Below, piece by piece: positions 17,401-22,854 of a stretch of DNA of 35,230 nucleotides; position 1 is the stretch's first letter, and each line of letters begins with the position of its first letter. Location of the stretch: assembly GCA_002402175.1 (NCBI GenBank), contig NVVJ01000018.1:18310-53539 (forward strand), given 5' to 3'. This DNA comes from SAR86 cluster bacterium. GTDB taxonomy: Bacteria > Pseudomonadota > Gammaproteobacteria > Pseudomonadales > Pseudohongiellaceae. The translations under genes were made by a program, and so were the position numbers. The notes beneath the pieces are model-generated. The model was not told the DNA's origin, did not search any database, and saw only the letters and a list, made by a program, of their open reading frames with translations.

Positions 17401-18206
17401 GAAGGAATGTAATAACTGTAGATTGCACTTTCGTTGCCACTACCATCACGGCTCATGGAGGCATCACGCCAGTTAACATTGTCGTCCTGCAAACGAAGAT
17501 TTATTGAACCCGGTACGGCGTTAACAATTCTGGCAATAATGGTGACACTATCACCTCGCTGCAACTCCATATTTCCTGGCTCAATATAGATTTCAATATC
17601 TGGCAGTACGATGGCTACCGGTGCAACCTCGTTAATAGCAAATGGCCATGCCAAGCGACTGCCAGCCGTAAGCAGGACATCAGAACTGAGGAATATAGCA
17701 AGCACGATGGCAACTACCGCACTAGCCGAGCCAAATGAAATCCAGGACGCTCGTGCCGGAGCAACTGTTTCGACTTGCACTTGCTGCTGTTGCACATGTT
17801 CCTGCGCGTCTTGCCATAGCTGTCGAATAAATTGCTGAGAAACTCCACGCCGACCATTGATTAAATCAGCTTCACTAAACTCAAGAGAGGTAAGCAGCCG
17901 CTGCTCCAGATCCGGAATATGATCTTCGACATAATGGGCCAATCGGCGGTCGTCGGTATGCCTTTTTCCAAGTACGTTAAACAATCGCCACAACAGTAAA
18001 GCAAGTGCCGAAGCAGAAATTACGAATAATAAAATGGTGGAGGTTTTATTCAGATCCATCCAGGCCGCTATAGCGCTGAAAGACAGGATCAAAACGGAAA
18101 AAGCGATAACAAAAAAACTCACCTGTTTTAGAATAAACAGGTTGTTGCGACGACGACGAAGATTCTTCAGGGTTTCGCGAAGACTATCGAATGTGGGAGA
18201 CGACAT
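14493..18206 (-). CDS. giant DUF4175-like membrane protein with Gln-rich coiled-coil tail
   Basis: First gene of the MoxR operon, 1,237 residues. Two N-terminal helices (VSFFVIAFSVLILSFSAIAAW, then ILLFVISASALALLLW) and a third near 152-172 (FGSASAVVAIVLAIFLSS) anchor it. A cytoplasmic segment between helices 2 and 3 carries LAHYVEDHIPDLEQRLLTSLEF, typical of the DUF4175/TIGR02302 group. Residues about 200-520 are Ig-like beta domains (IEPGNMELQRGDSVTI and repeats), predicted to be periplasmic. From about 545 the chain is helical and extremely Gln-, Arg- and Ser-rich, with a Q/S tract at 783-822 and a Gly/Gln tract at 1081-1144. It is longer than most DUF4175 proteins I know of. It starts after a 364-base gap, so it probably follows the operon promoter. 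Likely a structural or scaffolding envelope protein; the function is not known. Confidence 0.82.
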   Translation of the reverse strand: MSSPTFDSLRETLKNLRRRRNNLFILKQVSFFVIAFSVLILSFSAIAAWMDLNKTSTILLFVISASALALLLWRLFNVLGKRHTDDRRLAHYVEDHIPDLEQRLLTSLEFSEADLINGRRGVSQQFIRQLWQDAQEHVQQQQVQVETVAPARASWISFGSASAVVAIVLAIFLSSDVLLTAGSRLAWPFAINEVAPVAIVLPDIEIYIEPGNMELQRGDSVTIIARIVNAVPGSINLRLQDDNVNWRDASMSRDGSGNESAIYSYYIPSLQEDTTYYVSFDERGEQSSPQYRISLFDLPQVEQIDLVLDYPQYTRIEDITEEDSGDMVVPEGTEVDFQITFNKGIASASIEFEESFDSDSDEINPHAPYDDIQLEIEGNIGRGHFTVTQNGTYRILATDLGNLESKNPLDYFIRAIEDTPPELALKRPGRDQEVMPLEEVVLEIDASDDYGLSKFTLSYSVVGANEVQVDFLPERNVLEVSGNELIYLEDLNVEPGDFVSYFLTLADNNGLQGPVEVISDIYFLQVIPTDQEFRRSAGGGGQGAGGGQGDGADSSALVQIQKDIIAATWKLKNRQSKVSAAEFASDAEIISESQLEATERTRRSIDRLAERLSFSDDSYDSAVENLSLAIDQMNLAADELGKEQINSALRPEQLALQFVLKAEASINRTTVSMQQGGGGGGGSAQQEREDLRELFEMEMGQLENRYESPASRSNGQTPQQAEEANKLEELARRQEGLTRAQRNLARREDQMSEEQKRRELERLMRQQEQLSREVEQLAQQMSRGQQSSQSQSQNQQASQSQSQSSSSSSSSSSSSGGQQQQQSPLQRAAQQMQEASQSETASIAAARSQKALENLREQQRQLNQQSERSVNQLAQNLGQRGQQLLQQQRQLQEAMRDTTREQGLGQTRQSVRDNADMQGLIEAQQQQQKNLEEIEDMLRAIIARGDNEDQRLMSQAQAATRELRPIREEMQTSSRVLRNGMVNLSVDIEQELEDSIEEFAQSLAALNPSRGGSASDQIQQAARNAAQLREQIEELEQQALAFNEAGQQAGDGAPSIREMRDQLERTQQLAQELSQQVQQQAQAGGSPGASGQPLPQGEAGQQGQQGQAGQQGQSGQGGGGRQQLSGSRGGNNQQPGRGGQVGDTSGNNSPIANARSIRQQLSRQDIEDFLNQPELFRQLLQPITELEGALRAQAELDNINNKLYATADEDIPDEYRDLVEEYYRVLSENQGSANTAQ
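14775..14965 (-). repeat. Gly/Gln-rich coding repeat
   Basis: In-frame degenerate short repeat in the DUF4175-like gene encoding collagen-like GQQGQ / GQAGQQGQ units, followed by Gly-, Arg- and Asn-rich sequence (residues about 1081-1144). It is prone to length change by slippage and probably forms a flexible linker before the last helical segment. Confidence 0.7.
15742..15858 (-). repeat. Gln/Ser-rich coding tract
   Basis: Residues about 783-822 of the DUF4175-like protein are SQSQ repeats followed by an uninterrupted run of about a dozen Ser, then GGQQQQQ. Serine codons are mixed (AGC, AGT, TCG, TCA, TCC), so the tract is maintained at the protein level and is not simple DNA slippage alone. 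Confidence 0.75.
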
Positions 18207-18570
18207 AGAGGCTCTTTTGGCTACTTTTGGTTAGTGAATTTCTAGCGTTTATTATTCCTCAAATTCAAGCCTTGAACGCGGTGTGTGGGCCATCGTTCAT
18301 CTAAACTGGACGCTGTCTCGACAGCTACCGATATCACCAATGTGACCGTAGACAGGTGCAGATTGTTTCAGTCATGCGAGCCCAACTATCCCATTAAGTA
18401 GGCCAGAATTGCAAGGGGTTATACGGGGGAAAGCAGACAAAAACCCAGCTGAATCAGTTAGTCGGAATAATGCCCGAATCTGACAGCAAAAAGCCTGATT
18501 TTTGTCTATGCCCTGACAAGGAGTAATTCAATTTATAGGCCTTGCGTATGGGGCTTAGATTGAGCCCAAC
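18207..18570. other. gap upstream of the MoxR operon
   Basis: No gene is seen. On the minus strand, TTCAAG, 16 bases, then TAATAA about 45-65 bases before the operon's first ATG is a weak sigma-70-like candidate. There is a near-palindrome GCTGTC-TC-GACAGC at 18312-18325. A perfect 9-bp inverted repeat (AGACAAAAA at 18435-18443 with TTTTTGTCT at 18499-18507) lies nearer the NUDIX gene. The NUDIX gene ends at 18571, on the left-hand side of its coding span, so its 3' end and the operon promoter share this gap. Confidence 0.4.
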
Positions 18571-19155
18571 TCAGGGACAGCCCATTTGCTGAGGCCGGTA
18601 GTAATCAGAGTTTTCTGGAAACACATGTATTGCAGATTTCTTCGCCGCGGCTACCAAGTCTTCCATTTTGCGATGCTTTTCAATGCCTCGCAAAGTAGTG
18701 GTTGTTGGGCGCGGTATAATGAGAGTCTCTGCCTTCGCCTGGGCTAATGCATCACGCGGGGTAATCCATCGATGCTCGAGAATCTCATCATTATCCACGA
18801 CTACTGATACCGGCTCGGACAATGGGTAGATAAAAAACCATGTGCAGAATCTTCTAGGCAAGCGAGGTGGAGTGGTCCAATGCGCGGTGTGAATTAGCTG
18901 TTTCTCATCAATATCGATGCCGGCCTCTTCCTTTGTTTCTCGAACCGCTGCTTTTAATGCCGCGGGATATTCCAGGGCTCCCGTAGCCTGATCGAAGTCA
19001 TCTGCATCAATTCGACCTCCAGGAAAGACCCAGTGACCACCGTGAAACACCAGGCTAGAATTTCGCCGTAGCAATAGAACTTCGAGATCGGATTTATTTT
19101 CAGTCGCTCTTAACACCACAACCGTAGCCGCTGGTACTGGCTCTATATCACTCAT
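18571..19155 (-). CDS. NUDIX hydrolase
   Basis: Cytoplasmic hydrolase of nucleoside-diphosphate-X compounds, 194 residues. The Nudix box is split: FPGGRIDADDF at 44-54 supplies the leading Gly, and the metal-binding helix is RETKEEAGID at 72-81, with an insertion of about 15 residues between them compared with the canonical 23-residue box. This FPGGRID plus insertion pattern resembles the NUDT19-like and coenzyme-A diphosphatase-like members. CoA or acyl-CoA hydrolysis is therefore possible, but the defining CoA motif was not verified. WTTPPRLPRRFCTWFFIYPL and a late EHRWITPRDAL also match that branch. It is read leftward and is divergent from the SDR gene, with 218 bases between them. Substrate uncertain; family assignment firm. 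Confidence 0.88.
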   Translation of the reverse strand: MSDIEPVPAATVVVLRATENKSDLEVLLLRRNSSLVFHGGHWVFPGGRIDADDFDQATGALEYPAALKAAVRETKEEAGIDIDEKQLIHTAHWTTPPRLPRRFCTWFFIYPLSEPVSVVVDNDEILEHRWITPRDALAQAKAETLIIPRPTTTTLRGIEKHRKMEDLVAAAKKSAIHVFPENSDYYRPQQMGCP

Positions 19156-19373
19156 ACTGTGTCTCAGATTCAGTTATTTTCATTTTGATTATTGATTGTA
19201 TGTAATTTCGGCCATCATCCCATTATATCCATGCCCGGCGCATACAATAGTATAAGAAATCTCACCTCAATAGTGCCTGTAGCGTTGCAGCAAGCCGGCC
19301 ATCAGCATAAAATCCTGCCTGTTTTTAAATTTGACCACGCCAAAGACTTAAATAGTCTAATAGAGGATTTAGC

Positions 19374-20246
19374 ATGAATATTAGCTTTGAAGATAAAGTT
19401 GCAATTGTTACTGGAGCAGGCGGAGGCCTTGGAAAGCAGCATGCGCTTGAATTAGGCCGGCGTGGAGCCAAAGTGGTAGTGAATGATCTGGGCGGCTCCG
19501 TCGATGGCAGCGGAGGTTCAGCATCAGCTGCCGAACTTGTTGCTCAGGAAATTTGTGAAAACGGTGGTGAGGCCATTGCTAATAATGCATCGGTTACAGA
19601 CCTTGAAGCCGTTCAGTCCATGGTTGATGAAACGATGGCAAAATGGGGCCGCATCGACATACTGGTTAACAATGCCGGCATTCTGCGCGACAAGACGTTT
19701 TCCAAAATGGAGCTTTCGAACTGGCATGCCGTACTCGACGTGCATCTAACAGGTAGTCTCAATACCACAAAGTGTATTTGGCCAATTATGGTAGAACAGA
19801 AATATGGTCGAATAGTCATGACTACATCGACTTCAGGGCTTTTCGGAAATTTTGGGCAAAGCAATTACGGTGCCGCAAAATTAGGCTTAGTAGGCTTTAT
19901 GAATACGCTTCGCTTTGAAGGCGCTAAGTACAATATTTTTACCAATTCCATTGCTCCAATAGCCGCGACTCGAATGACCGAAGAACTGCCTGGCTTTGAA
20001 GACAGCGCCGAACGCCTTGCGCCGGAACTAGTAACTCCTGCCGTAGTATTTCTTTGCTCAGAAGATGCACCTAATGGTCGTATTATTCAGGCCTCAGGAG
20101 GCAGATATTATTCCGCAGATGTCCGAGAAAATACCGGTGTCGACCTTGGCCTTGAAGCCAGCGTTGAAGATATAGCTAAGAATATCGACACAATTCTCGA
20201 CATGAGCAGCAATGCAGGAATTCTCGAAAGAATCCCACATCGCTAA
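19374..20246 (+). CDS. short-chain dehydrogenase, MFE-2/3-hydroxyacyl-CoA type
   Basis: Classical NAD(P)-dependent short-chain dehydrogenase, 290 residues. The dinucleotide motif is TGAGGGLG (13-20) with VNDLGG after strand 2, and NNAG at 99-102. The catalytic set is S142, Y155 and K159 (QSNYGAAK). VNDLGGSVDGSG and the C-terminal EDIAKNIDTILD stretch are characteristic of the (3R)-hydroxyacyl-CoA dehydrogenase domain of peroxisomal multifunctional enzyme 2 and its stand-alone bacterial relatives. Oxidation of a hydroxyacyl-CoA in fatty acid or steroid side-chain breakdown is the likely role. The start has a clear AGAGG site about nine bases upstream. It converges on a GST gene 16 bases away. 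Exact substrate unknown. Confidence 0.88.
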   Translation: MNISFEDKVAIVTGAGGGLGKQHALELGRRGAKVVVNDLGGSVDGSGGSASAAELVAQEICENGGEAIANNASVTDLEAVQSMVDETMAKWGRIDILVNNAGILRDKTFSKMELSNWHAVLDVHLTGSLNTTKCIWPIMVEQKYGRIVMTTSTSGLFGNFGQSNYGAAKLGLVGFMNTLRFEGAKYNIFTNSIAPIAATRMTEELPGFEDSAERLAPELVTPAVVFLCSEDAPNGRIIQASGGRYYSADVRENTGVDLGLEASVEDIAKNIDTILDMSSNAGILERIPHR

Positions 20247-20262
20247 CCATAAGAACGGCGGG

Positions 20263-20892
20263 TCAGGCTGATTTAGCCTGATCTGCCAGCACCTGTTTAA
20301 TAGAGGCCCGCTCGTCTATAAGATTCAATAATGCCTTTATATTAGGGATTTCATTAATAGCATCCCAATCTAGCGCCTTCTTGCAAACTATGGTGGCGAG
20401 GGCAACGCTAAAACGAAAATAGAAATCAGCATAAGTCAGATCTGCTCCCGCAAGATAAGGATCAAATTTCCCCAGACTCGCCAATGAGGAAAAGCCTCGC
20501 TCTAACAGCCCTCTAACTACCACTTTTTCTTCGTCTGATGCAGGCCTGCCGAAAAACACTTCACCGTACAGCCGTCGCGCAGGCAGCTCGATATAAAGTT
20601 CTATATGGCGTATTAATTCCTGAACTTTAGCCTTAGCAAATGGATCGCAGGGATAAAACGATGGCCCGTCTCCAAGGGAATCAATGTAATCGATCATCAC
20701 ACCGGTTTCAGTTAAGAAACCGTGCTCTGTTTCCATGCATGGCACCTTTCCCATCGGGCTTTTACTTAACAGTTCTGATTCCTGATTAGGCAATACATGC
20801 ACTTCCTCGAAGCTCATCCCCTTCTCTATCATCACTGTCTTTATCATGTTGTAATAGTTGCTATAAGTCATACCGTGCAATTTAATCGTCAT
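20263..20892 (-). CDS. glutathione S-transferase
   Basis: Cytosolic GST of 209 residues, a normal length. The N-terminal thioredoxin-like half begins TIKLHGMTYSNYYNMI and contains KSPMGKVPCMETEHGFLTET, in which VPC holds the cis-proline and the ET after FLT is the usual glutathione gamma-glutamyl contact. The C-terminal half is all-helical and ends ADLTYADFYFRFSV-like, matching the conserved N-capping region of GSTs. The start is preceded by AAGGGG about eight bases upstream. The class and substrate cannot be assigned from sequence alone. It converges with the SDR gene and diverges from the mannosyltransferase gene. Confidence 0.88.
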   Translation of the reverse strand: MTIKLHGMTYSNYYNMIKTVMIEKGMSFEEVHVLPNQESELLSKSPMGKVPCMETEHGFLTETGVMIDYIDSLGDGPSFYPCDPFAKAKVQELIRHIELYIELPARRLYGEVFFGRPASDEEKVVVRGLLERGFSSLASLGKFDPYLAGADLTYADFYFRFSVALATIVCKKALDWDAINEIPNIKALLNLIDERASIKQVLADQAKSA

Positions 20893-21050
20893 TGTCTAAC
20901 CCCTTTTTAGATTGCTTTCGATTAATGTGTTGCTGTATAGCCAGGTCGTCCTGCCCAGCTATTAAGATGGAAACAGGAAGCTACCTTGTTGCGAGTTGAT
21001 TTGCAAAAATACCCAAAAGCCGAAACGACGAACAATAAAAGTCACCGCCG

Positions 21051-22178
21051 ATGAACCTCAAAATCTTACTACTGTCCGCCTATGACGCCAGTAGCCATAA
21101 GCTTTGGCGCCACCGTCTTGTCTGTATGTTCCCACAGCATGACTGGACCCAACTAGCCTTGCCTCCGCGAAATTTTAACTGGCGTATTCGCGGTAATAGC
21201 TTGCAATGGGGCTTCGGTTCGGCCGAGGAACTAGGCAGGAATTACGATTTACTCATAGCCACTTCGATGACCGATCTTTCCAGCCTGCGCGGCTTCATTC
21301 CCTCGCTAGCGAAAATTCCAAGTATTGTTTATTTTCATGAGAATCAGTTTGTATACCCACCCGGCACACAACAGCGGACAGGGAATGTAGAGCCACAACT
21401 TGTGCCAATCTATTCAGCGCTGTGCGCTGATACAATTGTTTTTAATAGCGCATACAACCGCGACACGTTTTTAGAAGGTGCCAGGAATCTTTTTAATAAA
21501 TTACCTGACGACCTGCCCCCAGGTTTAATGCCTCGATTGGAAAAAAGCGAAGTAATTCCTGTATCACTACCCAACATCAAACTTGTAAAACACTCAGCAA
21601 AAAATCAAGGCCCACTGGAAGTCATCTGGAATCACCGCTGGGAATATGACAAAGGACCAAAGTTACTTCTGAAGTTAGTTCAAATAATCAATGAGAAAAA
21701 ATACCCTGTTCGCTTACATGTTGTTGGCGAGCAGTTTCGAGAACAACCAGAAGAGTTTGAGAAAATACACACCCTGCTAATGCAGCATGCTCACGCTCTT
21801 AAATTTGAGTTCGGCGAATTTGGATTTATCGCAAACCAGGAACATTATTATGCCCTGCTTCAACAAGGTGATGTGGTGCTTTCTACGGCCTTACACGACT
21901 TTCAGGGACTAGCAATACAGGAAGCCTGTATTGCCGGCTGCACCCCACTTACTCCAGATAATCTGGTGTATCCAGAGTATTTAGATACACAGTTTTTATA
22001 TCCCATAAATTCAGACATTGAAAGTACTGCACGACTCATTGCTTCAAAGTTATCTGAATGGCAAGAAATAAAACGCGAAGGAAAGCAACTGCCTAAAGCT
22101 CGACTTGAAATGTACAGCAATGAAACACTAATAAAGAAATACACCACTGTCTTTTCACGTTTAGGAGCTGACGACTAG
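21051..22178 (+). CDS. tRNA-queuosine alpha-mannosyltransferase homologue (DUF3524)
   Basis: GT-B glycosyltransferase of 375 residues. The N-terminal DUF3524 domain is unmistakable: LLLSAYDASSHKLWRHRL, WTQLALPPRNFNWRIRGN, DLLIATSMTDLSSLRGF and YFHENQFVYP. The C-terminal half is the donor-binding lobe, with WNHRWEYDKGP, LHVVGEQFREQPEEF and LSTALHDFQGLAIQEA, where the acidic EA motif contacts the nucleotide sugar. The vertebrate relative (QTMAN/GTDC1) adds mannose to queuosine of tRNA-Asp, and bacterial members carry the same name in annotation. The presence of tgt in this window fits queuosine as substrate. No clear ribosome-binding site precedes the ATG. Transfer of mannose, as opposed to another sugar, is inference. 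Confidence 0.85.
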   Translation: MNLKILLLSAYDASSHKLWRHRLVCMFPQHDWTQLALPPRNFNWRIRGNSLQWGFGSAEELGRNYDLLIATSMTDLSSLRGFIPSLAKIPSIVYFHENQFVYPPGTQQRTGNVEPQLVPIYSALCADTIVFNSAYNRDTFLEGARNLFNKLPDDLPPGLMPRLEKSEVIPVSLPNIKLVKHSAKNQGPLEVIWNHRWEYDKGPKLLLKLVQIINEKKYPVRLHVVGEQFREQPEEFEKIHTLLMQHAHALKFEFGEFGFIANQEHYYALLQQGDVVLSTALHDFQGLAIQEACIAGCTPLTPDNLVYPEYLDTQFLYPINSDIESTARLIASKLSEWQEIKREGKQLPKARLEMYSNETLIKKYTTVFSRLGADD

Positions 22179-22204
22179 CGGTTATAAGCTTAGTATCCCA
22201 GCCT

Positions 22205-22236
22205 AGCCAGAACTCAAGCGCTTGGTTAATCTGGCT
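22205..22236. terminator. nested palindrome between convergent genes
   Basis: AGCCAG (22205-22210) pairs with CTGGCT (22231-22236), and a perfect 10-base palindrome CAAGCGCTTG (22215-22224) lies between them. It spans the ComFB stop codon and lies 27 bases after the mannosyltransferase stop. It may act as a shared 3' processing or termination structure, but it lacks a T run on either strand, so intrinsic termination is doubtful. Confidence 0.35.
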
Positions 22237-22495
22237 GATGCTCTGCTATGAAATTAATAGCGTAAGAAACGGCATCGTCAACTTCAGCGTCGACCTTATG
22301 ATGCTCAATAACTGGCATGTAAAAATAAGTATCCACATTGTGACGCACATAGTAAGCCGGGAGCCTGTTCAGCGCCACGCAGGCAATATCACAAAGCGCA
22401 CCATCAGAACTCCCCTCTAGTTCAGTTGAGCTTAGTTCTACGACTTTTTCCAGCACCAGCCGTTCATAAAAATTATGTACAGTTTCGAAATCCAT
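22226..22495 (-). CDS. ComFB family protein
   Basis: Small cytoplasmic protein of 89 residues. It shows the family pattern: VHNFYERLVLEKV, then CDIACVALNRLPAYYVRHNVDTYFYM. Two cysteines (C35, C39) occupy part of the family's cysteine set; Bacillus ComFB has more and binds zinc. ComFB relatives in cyanobacteria have been reported as cyclic-di-GMP receptors controlling motility or competence (recalled). The ATG has a good ribosome-binding site, AGGA eight bases upstream (TAGGATGATTTC), which supports this strand as the true coding one. It stands alone, convergent with the mannosyltransferase gene and divergent from the large secreted protein. Its role here is unknown; a regulatory or signalling one is more likely than DNA uptake, as no competence gene is nearby. 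Confidence 0.85.
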   Translation of the reverse strand: MDFETVHNFYERLVLEKVVELSSTELEGSSDGALCDIACVALNRLPAYYVRHNVDTYFYMPVIEHHKVDAEVDDAVSYAINFIAEHQPD

Positions 22496-22854
22496 GAAAT
22501 CATCCTATGCTGCCGTATTACTCATGGCATTGCACCCAGACGATGCAAATAGCAGTTTTAGGAGAAGGCTCGAAATTGATCTACAAATAATGAGTATTTG
22601 TATGCGCTATCTCCATTTTCGCTTAAGAAATACCACTTATTTCGTGGGTGGTCAAGAAAACTTTGAAAAGGCTTATAATCTGCTGCCTCCTCACACCCTT
22701 ATACCTGAGCCAGGTAGCTGCAACCCGCACATTAAATACACGTACTCAGCACTCCTTCTTAGCGTCAGTAGACTTGTTAGATTGATTCCAATCTAACGCG
22801 TAAGCCGATAAACTTAGGCCACGGAAACAATGGGATCACAACGCAAATAGGTAA
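22496..22854. other. gap between divergent ComFB and pseudo-metzincin genes
   Basis: An open frame of 100 codons (22494-22796, plus strand) runs across this gap, but it has no ribosome-binding site, its ATG overlaps the ComFB start codon, and the translation resembles nothing. I treat the gap as non-coding, with the two divergent promoters. It contains a perfect hairpin near 22776. Confidence 0.45.
22776..22797. promoter_or_regulatory. perfect 9-bp hairpin or operator-like palindrome
   Basis: GTTAGATTG (22776-22784) and CAATCTAAC (22789-22797) are exact inverted copies around ATTC. No T run follows in the plus direction (GCGTAAG), so an operator or leader hairpin for the gene starting at 22855 is more likely than a terminator. 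Confidence 0.35.

Noticed and set aside
14602..17838. Several plus-strand frames opposite the DUF4175-like gene
   Set aside because: They mirror its Gln- and Ser-rich low-complexity codons and have no independent support.
18312..18325. GCTGTCTCGACAGC as a LexA box
   Set aside because: LexA sites of this class need eight bases between CTGT and ACAG; here there are four.
22494..22796. A 100-codon plus-strand frame beside the ComFB gene
   Set aside because: Its ATG overlaps the ComFB start codon, no ribosome-binding site precedes it, and the translation resembles no family. ComFB on the other strand has a good AGGA site.
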